NCBI GenBank assembly: GCA_011503125.2
Contig: WWBZ02000082.1
Span: 2,604,001 to 2,668,000 of the forward strand
Direction: 5' to 3'
DNA from: Botryosphaeria dothidea
Lineage: Eukaryota > Ascomycota > Dothideomycetes > Botryosphaeriales > Botryosphaeriaceae
Length of the DNA: 64,000 nt
Part shown: one piece after another, positions 32,835 to 43,083 of the stretch
Numbering within the stretch: position 1 is the first letter of the stretch
Layout: every line of letters starts with the position of its first letter
Notes under the pieces: generated by a model
Told to the model about the DNA's origin: nothing
The model's input: the letters and a program-made list of their open reading frames with translations, nothing else
Databases searched by the model: none
Program-made: the position numbers and the translations under genes

Positions 32835-33467
32835 TCAATCATACTGCCACGCCGCCACCTCATCCGCCGCCTCCACCGCCTCCAAATTCACCCGCGTACA
32901 CGCGTTCCGCTCCGTCTTCCCCCAGTTCCGCTGATTCCCCTCGACATCGCGCTGCTCGACCCAGATCTGCCACACGCCCGCATCGCCGTCCGTATTGCAC
33001 GCCCACAGCTGGTAGAACGGGTTCAGGAAGCGCGTGCCCTCCTGCACGACCAGCCCGCTCGTGACCGCGCCCCGGGGCATCTGCGCGCTGTGCGCCTGCG
33101 TGTACCGCAGCAGCCCGCGCGGCCCGATGAAGACCAGCTGGCCGCCCGGCACGGCTACGTTGAGCGCCAGCCGCCCATCGCCGCCCGCGCCGCCGGTGAA
33201 GGACGTCTCGGTGCCGCGCGGGCACGGCGCCTTGAGGACGGCCTGCCCCGGGCAGTAGGAGCGCGTCGGCTTCTTGAGCCAGAACGAGCCGCCGTTGGCG
33301 TGGATGGGGCCGAAGAGGTCGGGCGCATTGGACCAGCGCACGCGCAGCCGGAAGCGGGCGGGCGTGGTGGTGCCTTGGCGGGGGAGGAGGTCGGCGGGGG
33401 CGGCGAGGGTGGTGGTGGTGGTGGTGGTGAGGAGGGTGAGGAGGGCGGTGAGGCTGGGGAGGTGCAT
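32835..33467 (-). CDS. Small secreted protein, PhiA/cell-wall-protein-like
   Basis: Single exon, 210 aa. The signal peptide is unusual for its run of threonines (LLTLLTTTTTTTLAAP), followed by a PRQ pro-site. The body has blocks shared with fungal PhiA-type cell-wall proteins and relatives: ANGGSFWLKKPTRSYCPG, GDGRLALNVAVPGGQLVFIG, RYTQAHSAQMPRG, and LWACNTDGDAGVWQIWVEQRD. Four to five cysteines probably form disulfides. PhiA of Aspergillus is a secreted protein needed for phialide and conidium formation; function here is inferred from similarity only. A run of 14 T on the plus strand at 33470-33483 makes a poly(A) leader ending three bases before the ATG. High GC in the mature part. A TATA box lies about 150 bases upstream. 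Confidence 0.7.
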   Translation of the reverse strand: MHLPSLTALLTLLTTTTTTTLAAPADLLPRQGTTTPARFRLRVRWSNAPDLFGPIHANGGSFWLKKPTRSYCPGQAVLKAPCPRGTETSFTGGAGGDGRLALNVAVPGGQLVFIGPRGLLRYTQAHSAQMPRGAVTSGLVVQEGTRFLNPFYQLWACNTDGDAGVWQIWVEQRDVEGNQRNWGKTERNACTRVNLEAVEAADEVAAWQYD

Positions 33468-33617
33468 TGTTTTTTTTTTTTTTGCGGATTTGCGTGGTTG
33501 GTTCTTGTGAGTCGTTCTTCTTTTCCGAGTGTGAGGAGATGGGATGATGCTGAAGTGGTTTTGATGGGCGTTTTGTTGGTTGATGGTTTCGTGGGTCGTG
33601 CATCTTCTATGGCTCGT

Positions 33618-33627
33618 TTATATATAC
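33618..33627 (-). promoter_or_regulatory. TATA box of the PhiA-like gene
   Basis: TATATATAAA on the minus strand, about 150 bases before the ATG at 33467. Confidence 0.45.
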
Positions 33628-34105
33628 TTGAGGAATGTCAACTCCCCCCGGTATCCGTGTGGTCGCGATACATGATTCCAGCCTCTTCGAGGCGGGCGCA
33701 GGATGTGTGAACAAGGTGCAAAAATACGAAAGACCTTAAAAGGTTGCGATGGTCAGTTTGCCCAAACGGGTAAGCGACGATCTGGATCATCCTTGGACGG
33801 GAGCGGAAGAGGTGCTCCCCGTGGCCATAATTAGATCTTTGTATTAGATGTTTGCCCCTCAAAGTTCACTGACCTCGCCTGCGCTGCTCCGAATTTCCTG
33901 GCTGTGACCTTCAAGCATGCGGGAAGCTTAGCTATTTTTGACTTCGGCCCATTTCGGTCTCCGAAAGTATCCATTCGCCGTAATTATCACAAGATCGGTG
34001 AAACCTACGCCCTTGTAGCGGAAGTCATGACCGTATCCCACGAGTCTGGAGTACATGGTGAGTTCTGTCCGTGTCTAGAGCTCTATATTTGAACCGATGG
34101 ATTAT
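33628..34105. other. intergenic region
   Basis: Upstream flank of the PhiA-like gene; ends at the MITE-like copy C. No gene recognised. Confidence 0.5.
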
Positions 34106-34334
34106 TACAGTGGGGTGCTGCAGCCGTTGGTTAGCCCCAACCGCCTTCCACAAATATGCTTTCATGGGGAGTGGAAATATTCGTCTGGAAGCAAGTCTAT
34201 TGCATATTTAAGATAAAGCCATCAGGAAGAATGCTGTGGCTCCCCCCATAGGAGTCTTGATTAGACCTTTGTCTGGCCTCTTACTAGCAATACTGTGTCC
34301 GGCGCTAACCATCGGGCTGCAGCATGCCTCTGTA
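34106..34334. mobile_element. MITE-like element copy C
   Basis: 229 bp including the flanking TA at each side. Left end TACAGTGGGGTGCTGCAGCC followed by GTTGGTTAGC; right end read on the minus strand TACAGAGGCATGCTGCAGCC followed by GATGGTTAGCGC: near-perfect terminal inverted repeats of about 30 bp. TA flanks indicate insertion by a Tc1/mariner-type transposase. No coding capacity; best preserved copy in the window. Confidence 0.8.
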
Positions 34335-34563
34335 CGAGCTGTCTTATGACCCTGCTATGTTGGCAGTCATGGCTTACATCACCGAACCAAAGCAGAGGGA
34401 GGGGTAGCGATAACTTTATTTTTGTTCACTCCAACATCTTCTGGGCTTAGTGCACATGTGAAGTGGGGTAAGGGATGTTATAGCCGTGTGCTCTACCCTT
34501 CCATGCGAGTGCCGTCTATGCCTAACCGGAATTTTGGAAGGGAAGCAATATAAACACCAGCAA

Positions 34564-35025
34564 ATGGCCTCTGCTATTCATGGCGACAGCACCCCCAGCG
34601 TGGGGGAAGCCGAAGTCCGAAGGTGCACTTAACAGTATTCCTAAAATTCGCTGAAGAGCAAGCCTCTCACCAACTCCAGGTATATTCAGGACCAGCTCTT
34701 CCTCTGCGAATGGCAGGAACACCTCGAAACGGCCCTGTTCCTCTTCTTTGAGTTTTGCGACGCCGAAGTGCTCTACAGAAGAGGCTGGCACTGCCAACGA
34801 GCTGCCGAACTCTCTTCAATTGCGGACTTGGCAATCGTTTTCTGCAAATCGCACAAGAAATTCTTCGTCTGCACAGACATCTCTCCGGAAGAGCGGGATG
34901 ATTTCATCCTTGATTTGCAGATTTGCAGGCTGATCAGACACTATGCCGTCCATCGGAATCCTGTCAGCGCTGCTCAAATGGAAAAGTTTGCCCAGTGTAC
35001 ATTCCGAATTTTGGTCACGGTCTAA
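34564..35025 (+). CDS. Hypothetical protein (tentative)
   Basis: A frame open from 34659 to the TAA at 35023-35025 encodes a well-behaved stretch (DQLFLCEWQEHLETALFLF, EVLYRRGWHCQRAAEL, SPEERDDFILDLQICR) rich in Cys, His and aromatic residues. An ATG at 34564 can be joined to it if bases 34623-34658 are spliced out (GTGCAC..GAG, phase 2), but 36 bp is very short for a fungal intron. I do not recognise the family. It may continue into the lysine-rich frame at 35145-35450, but no credible join was found. It follows MITE-like copy C by 230 bp. Lineage-specific gene or decayed gene are both possible. Confidence 0.3.
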
Positions 35026-35144
35026 CGGATCATAGGAACACAGTATGAAAGCAAGATGGAAAGCATGGTGAGAAACATGTTTTGGGACTTGTTGACCTTG
35101 ATTATAGACTGACTAAAATCACAACTTTGATCTAGCTGCATTGG

Positions 35145-35450
35145 ATGGCATCGCAGGGTTTCAATACTACTGAAATGAGCTCGACAACAGCTCTTGCTTT
35201 GCGAGAGAAGGTATCAATGGGAGATACAGCTGGTAATGGTAGTGAGCTTGAGAAGAAAGAACGGGGTTCGGCTGCTATCGAGGAGCAAGAAAAGGTACAA
35301 CGTGCTCAAGCGCAAATAGAGAGCGCAAGCCAACAACATTGGGAAGCCTTCAAAGCTTCTCAGGCCAGGAGAGAGCGAGCACAAGAGCGGAAAAAAGAGA
35401 TTCTCGCACTAGGACAAGTGAGGAAAGAGACGAAGAAATGGGAACCATAA
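35145..35450 (+). CDS. Hypothetical lysine/glutamate-rich coiled-coil ORF (tentative)
   Basis: 101 codons with a strongly charged helix (SELEKKERGSAAIEEQEKVQ, then RRERAQERKKEILALG) that should form a coiled coil. Acceptor-like TCTAG at 35130-35134 lies just upstream, so the ORF could be a 3' exon of the preceding tentative gene. Downstream, another frame stays Lys/Arg-rich to about 35.6 kb. No domain recognised. Confidence 0.25.
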   Translation: MASQGFNTTEMSSTTALALREKVSMGDTAGNGSELEKKERGSAAIEEQEKVQRAQAQIESASQQHWEAFKASQARRERAQERKKEILALGQVRKETKKWEP

Positions 35451-36115
35451 CAAGAGGAAGTTACAAACCCAAACAAAAAAGGGAAAAAGAGAGAAGAAGG
35501 GAAAGAAAAAGGAAAATACAAAAGAGAAAGCAGTCAAGCAGGCTGCTAAAAGAGCTGCTACAAAGGCCGCGAATACTGCCCATACGCAGAGGCTCAATAA
35601 CGGAAGCGCTGCAGCTTGTCATTCGAAGCCACTGGTGGCGCTGGTATCGGAAGTGGAGACATGCTCACAACGATGCGTGCGCGCAACGCGAATCGTTGGC
35701 AGCCTCATGGCGGGAAAAGTGGTAAACATGATGGGTCTTTGCAGTGAGCCTGAGGGGTGTTTCACAATGAATGAGTCGTTTTTGCATGTGTTTGATGCAT
35801 TGCTCGTGTTCTTAGTATTGATGTGCTTGAATTTGATGCATCGGACGGAATTGACAGTTTTGCTGTGGGTGGAAAAGCGGGCTCTCGGTAGCGATTGATC
35901 GGTTCGCGTTCAATTATCCTTCAAGGGCGAACTTCTGCGTGAGTATTCTCCTGTTTTCAATCGTTCACTTTTCAATCTGGTGCAACGCTGGAGCAGAATG
36001 ATTTTGAGGAAAAGCAAGCTTGTTCAATCAAGAGAAAGATACTTTTAGCTACCGTACTGAAGCTGCCAACGCCTTCGTTCGTCGTCCGATGAACAATGGA
36101 ATCGAAAAGGGGATT
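35451..36115. other. intergenic region
   Basis: A/G-rich stretch at 35.44-35.56 kb, then ordinary sequence to the 3' end of the mitochondrial protein gene. No supportable gene. Confidence 0.45.
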
Positions 36116-36704
36116 TCAGATGTCGTACTCTGGCTTTCCCCATTTATTATACTTCTCGTGTAATTCCTACAAATAACTATCAATACCTCAAAGGCGGGCA
36201 AATCTCTAACAGAGTGGACGCTAACCTTGGGCAAATTGACGTTTGGAATAACGACATGGTTCAACGCGGAGGGAGCTTGCTTCGGGGGATGCATTGGGTT
36301 CCCTTGAGGATAGTACATGTATTTCCCCGTGCCACCCTCACCACGCCAAGGCTCTGAGCCCGGAACAGCAGACACAGGTCGCGCATCTGATGCTCTCGTC
36401 GGATTACCAGCTAGAAGCGAATGTGCAAGTCAGTGTAGGTGTTCCGTAGTCAACGTAAAACAGAAAACATGAAATCCCTACCAAAGAAATAGGCAAAAAC
36501 ACCAATGGCGCCAAGGGTGACTGTCAGGATGCCGTAAAGCTCGGGGTCCAGCTTCGCGAACCTTGTCAACAGGTCTCGGGCCGGGGGATTCGTCTCCGTC
36601 GACGCATTCCGGACGGAGCCGGGCGCGACCCTCGAGGTGGGGAGGCTGCGGGGAAGCGAGCGCGAAGCTCGTGCAGCAGTATTCCTCGCGAGCAGGGACA
36701 GCAT
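36116..36704 (-). CDS. Small mitochondrial single-pass membrane protein, conserved in Pezizomycotina
   Basis: Exons 36482-36704, 36226-36410 and 36116-36166; introns 71 and 59 bp; 152 aa. The N-terminus (MLSLLARNTAARASRSLPRS) is a typical arginine-rich mitochondrial presequence. One transmembrane helix follows (ELYGILTVTLGAIGVFAYFF), then a soluble tail with EPWRGEGGTGKYMYYPQGNP, SALNHVVIPNVNLPK and the final ELHEKYNKWGKPEYDI. I recognise this pattern from uncharacterised fungal mitochondrial inner-membrane proteins but know no assigned function. The last exon encodes only 16 residues. Splice joins keep the frame and the tail reads through cleanly, so the model is solid even though the role is unknown. 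Confidence 0.8.
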
Positions 36705-37310
36705 TTTTGGAGTCGGTATTGTTTGAGTCCAGCACCCAGTTGTTGTCCTCGTCCACGCAGTGTGGGATCCTGCAAGTGAGAGATTAAAGTGAATGGTGGT
36801 GGAAGGAGGCTGCGCGGGGATATAAAATACGCGGTGGCGTGAGCATAGCTTGAAGATTCCACCGATGCGAAGAGGGGAATACAAGTCCAACATACGGTGC
36901 GCGAATCAGCACTCAAGCGCATATTGTCGATGTCTAATATGGGACATGCATGTGCAGATCCGCAAAAGCCTGGGGCCGATGACATTCGAAAGCAAACGAT
37001 TGGGTTCGGAAGCATTTGCCAAGGAGCTCAGGGACAGGGACCCTGTACTATCTTTGGCGACGCAACCTTCACATAGAGATTCCAGAGGGCTCGATGAAGA
37101 AAAGTCTTCCTCTGTCGCACAATGGGATTTCGTGTATCCCACCTAGCAGGGTGCATTGCTTGGGTTTGCTTGTGCGTTGGTGACGATTTGGTGCAGTCCC
37201 GGGAGCGCGGCACAGTGCCACGGCATGAATCAGCCGTAGGCTTTCTGAGATCACCTGTGAAAGTCTTACTTGACTAGAGTTCTAGATCGAGCGGTTGCTG
37301 GAACATACCC
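36705..37310. other. intergenic region
   Basis: Promoter side of the mitochondrial protein gene and 3' flank of the SET gene. Nothing else recognised. Confidence 0.6.
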
Positions 37311-38975
37311 TCATAAGTTTCCGTGTCTTTCGGTCGAGCATTTCGAGCACAGGCACGGTCCCTCGAACCAAGGCCACAGGATCTGGTGTCGCTTCTCAAG
37401 GTGGATGCTCTCGACATTGACATAACTGTCGAAAAGCTCTTCGCCCTCTTGGATGCGTCTCTTTGCAAAGAACCGTACAGTCGTAGTGTCGTCATGCCAA
37501 CACTCGACATTGGGTTCGCAGCTGTGATTGAAGAAAGGCATGAGGGGTGATATGGAATCAATCCAGCCCCCGCCATTCTCGGGCTTTCTTGGAAATCCCT
37601 GCTTATTGTTGGCCAGGCGAGTCCAAATGGTGTGGACCACCCACGTGTCGAAGTTCGAGTTTACAAAAACATCGACGCCCAATTGCTGGAGTATCTGGAT
37701 TGGGCGGACAATTGATTCCCTGAGAGTGAAGACATCGAGGTGGCGACCGCTCAGCTGTGGCTGTAAACGGGCGATCAATGAGTGTTCCAGCGGGTGGGAT
37801 GACTCTCCTGCCTGTACGCAAGTCGCCAGATACCGAAACATGAGAAGCGGGCGCATGGCGGCGGCGGTCTCTGAAAGCCCCTCTACAGTAGACTGAAGCC
37901 AAGAGAAGTCTTTGCCGCAAACGGCTTTGTGGTAGGTTGATAGGGCTAGTTGGTAGCAGTCCTTAGAGCAGAAGATGGCGGAACAGCAAGTAGCTTCAAC
38001 TATGGTATCCTTGACCTTTTTGAAACAATTTATACAGCCAGAGACTGAGCTGCTGCAGCCAGCGGCAGCCCGGTCAACGAGAATGCATTCGCCTGGATCG
38101 ATTTCGCGAGCTGCAAAGACACCCAGAACTTGGGGATCTTGGCCGGCGAAATTGGGAATGGGAGAACCACTGAGGGAGCTGGCGTCCAATCGACAGCTGC
38201 CAAAAGCCTGTCGGAGTTCCTGATTTACGAGGTCAATAATGGATTGGGACCTATGGAGAAAGTGAGGATCCATCCATGGGTAGGGTATTGTGAGTACAGC
38301 TCCGTCATAAAGCATGTCTCTCTGAAGCATGGGGCTCTCTCCGCTTGCGGCAACATGTTGTCGTTTTCTCCCCACAACAGCATCAATCTCTTCTCTCCTC
38401 GCGCTAAAGAATGGGTCATCAGGAAACCTCGACTCGGCCTCGGTGCAAATGTGCAGGGCCTCAGGGTGACAGTGACAATCATACAATGCCTGGACGAGGA
38501 GGCGATATGAGGGTTTCAGACACCAGTGTTTGCTGCGTGGAGAATCCACGACATCAGGGTTTAGTGTTGGCGGAGTTGGACCGGAAATCACGGCCGTCCT
38601 GGCTATGTCGGGGACGATACCGTTGGGGTAGTCGCACAACAGGATAGCTTTATAAGCATCGCCGGCAGCCAGCTCAGGATAGCCAAGGGCAAGCAGATGT
38701 TCAGCTCGCGAGCTCCAGTTGGCGGGCTCGTGTGCAGATTTATGGAGGGCTTCTGTGAGACGGTGGACATGACGGACGCGATGGTCGGCAGGCTGCTCGT
38801 TCGTTAGCAGTGAACGTGTCGGCGTGGTGGAAAGCGGCAGTGACCTGAGTAAGGAGGGGAGTTGTCTGTGCTGGATTAGTGCGATATATAGTTGGCGTGC
38901 AGTGGTCGGCAGTCCACGGCCGCTGCATGATTTGTGGGCTTGGGCGGCGATGGTTGGAGGGCGCGACTCCGCCAC
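37311..38975 (-). CDS. SET domain protein with MYND-like zinc finger (SMYD-like)
   Basis: Intronless, 554 aa. The N-terminal 230 residues contain TPR-like helices (LLALGYPELAAGDAYKAILL, SYRLLVQALYDCHCHPEAL). A split SET domain begins around residue 285 (GVFAAREIDPGECILVDRA). An inserted zinc-binding segment CINCFKKVKDTIVEATCC..FCSKDCYQ..YHKAVC follows the MYND pattern, with the catalytic motif FFNHSCEPNVE near residue 483, ELFDSYVN, and a cysteine-rich post-SET end GPCLCSKCSTER. Members methylate lysines of histone or non-histone proteins; fungal N-TPR forms are uncharacterised. Nuclear or cytosolic. The whole catalytic core is present, so activity is plausible. Its ATG at 38975 is the first in frame. 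Confidence 0.85.
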   Translation of the reverse strand: MAESRPPTIAAQAHKSCSGRGLPTTARQLYIALIQHRQLPSLLRSLPLSTTPTRSLLTNEQPADHRVRHVHRLTEALHKSAHEPANWSSRAEHLLALGYPELAAGDAYKAILLCDYPNGIVPDIARTAVISGPTPPTLNPDVVDSPRSKHWCLKPSYRLLVQALYDCHCHPEALHICTEAESRFPDDPFFSARREEIDAVVGRKRQHVAASGESPMLQRDMLYDGAVLTIPYPWMDPHFLHRSQSIIDLVNQELRQAFGSCRLDASSLSGSPIPNFAGQDPQVLGVFAAREIDPGECILVDRAAAGCSSSVSGCINCFKKVKDTIVEATCCSAIFCSKDCYQLALSTYHKAVCGKDFSWLQSTVEGLSETAAAMRPLLMFRYLATCVQAGESSHPLEHSLIARLQPQLSGRHLDVFTLRESIVRPIQILQQLGVDVFVNSNFDTWVVHTIWTRLANNKQGFPRKPENGGGWIDSISPLMPFFNHSCEPNVECWHDDTTTVRFFAKRRIQEGEELFDSYVNVESIHLEKRHQILWPWFEGPCLCSKCSTERHGNL

Positions 38976-39828
38976 ACGAAATTCGACGCCCAGTCACGCG
39001 CTGAATTCCGCGTTACGTCATTTGCCAACGCGCCTCGCACGCGTCTCCCCGGCCCATCCAGCATCAACACCACCTTATGATTATCGAAATAGGGGTTATC
39101 GTGCAAAGTGCCAAGATACCGGAAGCTGTACTCGCGTCTGTGGGCACCGACCACTTGGCAGATGCACTGCTTCGAGAAAGCAGAGCAGGCTCGAACGGCT
39201 GGAACCCGTGTATATGGTGACGAACTGTCGGGCAGACAGCAGCGAGGCATGAGGTTGTACAGACGGGCAGCAAGAGAAGGGTCCAAGGTCACTCTCAGCC
39301 CCGCACTCTAGCGCTCCCGTGTTGGGTGCAAGGGAAAGCTTGTTTGCTGCTATCATCACTCTCGTTGCAAAGCACGCACTCACTGGTGCGCTATCTGGCC
39401 GCGCCTCGTTGCCTTCGGATGCTGCGGCAGCTGCACCGCCGATGGAGCAATGCAAGGGGTCATCAGTGCAGCCTTGCAGCTGTGTGGACGGCCTGCCGCA
39501 CACCATGATCGTTTTCTGGAGCTCCAACACTCATTCCTGCACTGTGTCTCGCTAGCACGCAATCTTTGGCGCGCCTTCGCAATCCCATAAGCCCATGGCG
39601 ATATCTAACCCTGCTGCCACGCCAACCCGAGACACCTATCGTCATGCGCATCCCGCGCCTTGCGTTTGTAATCACGCTCAACCCAACGCTGCGACTACAT
39701 ATCTCCCAACCTTGCGCCATGGCCACCTGCACTCCAGCTTGCAGCTTCTCCAGTCTCCGCCTTGAGCGGGTGCATCCAGCAGCCCTGAGGACCGCCTTCT
39801 TATCTGGATCTCTGCCCTGGTCGCCACC
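38976..39828. other. divergent intergenic region
   Basis: About 850 bp between the SET gene and the permease gene, transcribed away from each other. No additional gene supported. Confidence 0.6.
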
Positions 39829-41618
39829 ATGTCTGTTCACAAGGCGCTAAAGCATTCCAAGTCCTTTCGTGAGATCAACTACGGAACCGTGGGAGAAGCT
39901 TCCTCGACATCTTCCGCCGACGAACCCGTAGAGATCCACACTCATGAAGATGCGCTCGCTGCTGGAGAGCTCACCCACGAAGAATCTGCTGCAGGCGGAC
40001 TGGGGAGGCATCTAGGCCTGTTCTCGACAACCTTCTTGATGTGAGTTTCCTTAGGCTTTTCGGGCCAACGGTGCAGCTAACCTAATTTTCAACTTAGTAT
40101 CGGAAGGATCATCGGCTCAGGCATTTTCTCTACACCATCCTCCATTACCGACAGCGTCGGCAGTGTTGGTGCTGCGCTATTCCTCTGGTTAGCCGGTCTG
40201 GTCTTATCCTTTGCCGGTCTTTTCATCTGGCTTGAACTTGGATGCATGATCCCGCGCAGTGGAGGCTCCAAGGTTTATTTGGAAGCAGCATACACCCGGC
40301 CAAAGCTCCTCGCAACTGTCGTCTTTGCCTTCCAGGCCGTTCTGCTTGGATTTACAGGTGAAGTGACACCCTATGTTACTGGAAGGGCATCAAAGTGCTA
40401 ACTTACACAGCCTCCGGCTGCATCATCTTCGCCTCCAATATCCTCGTTGCAACGGGTCAAACAGCTACAGAATGGGAAAAACGCGGCATCGCCCTCGCCG
40501 TCATCAGCTTTGTAACGATCGTGCACACCTTCTTTCCTCGGCTAGGTGTCCGCGGCATGAACTTCATCGGGCTGATCAAAATATTTACCCTTCTCTTCAT
40601 CGTTATAACCGGATGGGCTGTCCTGAGCGGAGGAGTATCCAAAGTCGAGGACCCATACGCAAGCTTCCGAGACCCTTTTGCCGGAAGCGCAACGAGCGGA
40701 AACCTCTATGCAACTGCATTCTTTAAAGTCCTCAACTCTTACGCAGGGTAAGCATTTGAGCCTGGTCTCCTCATCAACTTCCTACTGACTAACGTCAACA
40801 GCTGGTCCAACGCCGCCAGCGTCCTCAACGAAGTCCGCAACCCCGTCCGAACCCTTAAAATCGCTGGTCCCCTCGGCCTCAGCACATGTGGCATCCTCTA
40901 CCTCCTCGCCAACATCTCCTACTTCTCTGCCGCAACGCCCTCCGAGATCTCCAACTCCGGCGTCACCGTCGCCTCCTTCTTCATGCTCAAAGTCTTCGGC
41001 ACGCACGCCGCGCGCGCCCTGTCCGTCCTCGTCGCCATCTCCGCGCTCGGCAACGTCATGACGGTCACCTTCGCGCAGTCGCGCGTCAACCAAGAACTCG
41101 CCAAGGAAGGCGTGTTGCCCTGGCCGAAGTTCTGGGCGTCGTCCTGGCCGCTGGGGTCGCCCGGCGCGGGGCTCCTGCTGCACTTCATCCCCTCCTTCAT
41201 CGTCATCGTCGCCATCCCCTTCGGCGACGCGTACGCCTTCATCCTCGACGTCGAGGGGTACCCCGGCAGCGTGATGAACTTCCTTGTCGTGCTCGGGTTC
41301 TTCTGGCTGCGGTACGCGGCGCCGGACACGCATCGCCCGTTCCGGTGCTGGTGGCCGGTCGCGGCGTTTTACCTGGCCGCGCAGGTGTTCCTGCTCGTGG
41401 CGCCGTTCTTGCGGCCGCCGGGCGGCAAGGGCGATACCAGTCTGCCGTACTGGCTGTATCCGGTGGTTGGCATCGTTATCCTGCTGGGCGGGGTGGTTTA
41501 CTGGGCTGCTTGGTGGAAGATCTCGCCGTGGTACAAGCAGTACACGCTCGTGCCGAAGCATGAGAGACTCAGTGATGGGACGAGGGTGGTTGTGTACAAG
41601 AAGGTGCGGAAGGGTTAG
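39829..41618 (+). CDS. Amino acid permease, MUP1-like (LAT/APC family)
   Basis: High-affinity methionine-type plasma-membrane permease. Exons 39829-40040, 40098-40357, 40411-40747 and 40802-41618; introns 57, 53 and 54 bp; 541 aa. A hydrophilic N-tail of about 65 residues precedes twelve helices. The substrate-binding start of helix 1 is IIGRIIGSGIFSTPSS, and the helix 6 region has AFFKVLNSYAGWSNAASVLNEVRNP; these are hallmarks of MUP1 and related LAT transporters. The tail ends PKHERLSDGTRVVVYKKVRKG, also family-like, with lysines available for ubiquitin-driven endocytosis. Substrate may be methionine/cysteine or another neutral amino acid. It is convergent with the alcohol dehydrogenase gene; only 171 bp separate the two stops. 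Confidence 0.9.
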
Positions 41619-41789
41619 ACCTTTGGCTTCTTGGAAGAGTTTATAGATTAAAGAGATACGACCCGTTACGAACTCGTTTTCATTTCTCTCCATTTTTTAG
41701 TCTTCAACTACTTTGCACGCGTCAGTGTGCACTTCCTGCCTTCAGAACGTTCAACTTCGTGGGATGTCCGCATTCCAGCTTCCACATTT

Positions 41790-43083
41790 TTACCACACAA
41801 GAATGGGTTTTACGACCCTCCCACTGCCCATGACCTTAACAGCACTCTCAAAATCCGAGATGTCGAAGAACTGCACCAACTTCTCAACCGGGAAGATGCC
41901 CTCCCTCCACCACTTGATCATTTGCGGAATATACTCTTTCGTCCGGCTGTGGCCCTGCACCGCACCAAAATACTGCTTCCCACTCACCATGAAGCTCTGC
42001 ATGTGAATCGACAGATTAGCATCAGGCATGCCCGTCCCCACCTGTATAATCTTCCCCAGGTACCGCGTATACTCAATCTGCGCCGCCACCAGCGGCGGAT
42101 GCGCACTGGTATCGATCGACACCGTCGCCCCCAACCCGTCACTCGCCGCCCTCACCGCAGCCACCAGCTCGTCCATCGACATCTTGCTCGTATCAATCAC
42201 ATGCGTCGCGCCCAGCGCCCTCGCCAGCTCCAGCCGCGCCTCCACCCTATCGATCCCGATGATCGCCTTGCACCCCTGGTTCCTCGCAGCCTACGCGACA
42301 GTCAGCCCGGAACTACAAGATACCGAGATGGGCGTTGCTGGTGTGTACATACCATCACGGCCGCCAGCCCCACGCCCCCCATCCCCACCACCGCAACCGC
42401 ATCCTCCCGACCCGCGCGCGCCACGTTCACCACCGTCCCGCTGCCCGTCTGCAGGCCGCACCCCAGCGGCGCCAGCAGCTTGAGGTCGTCCCGGCTCAGG
42501 CCCAGGCCCGCCACGCTGACGACGCACTTGTCGCTGACGACGGTGTGGCGCGCGAAGCTGGATTGGCCGAAGAAGCGGCCGCCGATGTCCGGTGCGGAAC
42601 CCGAAGAAGAGAAAGAAGAGAAGACGGGCTCCCCGATGAAGTTGATGTCGAAGAAGGTCTTGCAGTGGGACGGCGGGCCGGTGGCGCAGACGTGGCAGGT
42701 TCCGCAGTGCGAGAAGGAGAGGAGGACGGGGTCGCCGGGGGAGAGGTGCGTGATGGCGCTGCCGGTGCGGACGACGTAGCCGGAGCCTGGTGGGACCGGG
42801 TGTGAGCGGGTGGTTGAGTGGTTGGGGGCAGGCGGGGTGGGTTGACCTGACCTTCATGGCCGAGCACGCGCGGATAGTAGACGCCTGGGACGCCTTGATC
42901 GGTGGGAGTATCACCGCAGTGCAGATCCGTGTGACAGATGCCAGAGGCGACGATTTCGACGGCGACTTCGTCGGGTTTGAGGGCGCGGAGAGTCACGTCT
43001 TCGAGGGCCCATTGGCCGGCGGAGAAAGGCCCGCGCGAGACGAGGGCTCTGGAGGTGATGGGGGAGGCGTCGGTGTTGGACAT
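41790..43083 (-). CDS. Zinc-dependent alcohol dehydrogenase, aryl-alcohol type
   Basis: Exons 42852-43083, 42353-42786 and 41790-42290; introns 65 and 62 bp; 388 aa. The N-terminal GroES-like domain has the catalytic zinc ligands Cys50 (ASGICHTD) and His in GHEG. The structural zinc loop is HCGTCHVCATGPPSHC. The NAD-binding Rossmann fold follows with VVGMGGVGLAAVM, and the cofactor acid in IGIDRVEARLELA suggests NAD+ over NADP+. The sequence type (PLGCGLQTGSGTV) is that of class III-like aryl/benzyl-alcohol dehydrogenases, which interconvert aromatic alcohols and aldehydes. A TTG in frame upstream is not used as start; ATG 43083 is. It is divergent from the aryl-CoA ligase gene, which supports a role in aromatic or phenylpropanoid acid metabolism. 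Confidence 0.88.
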
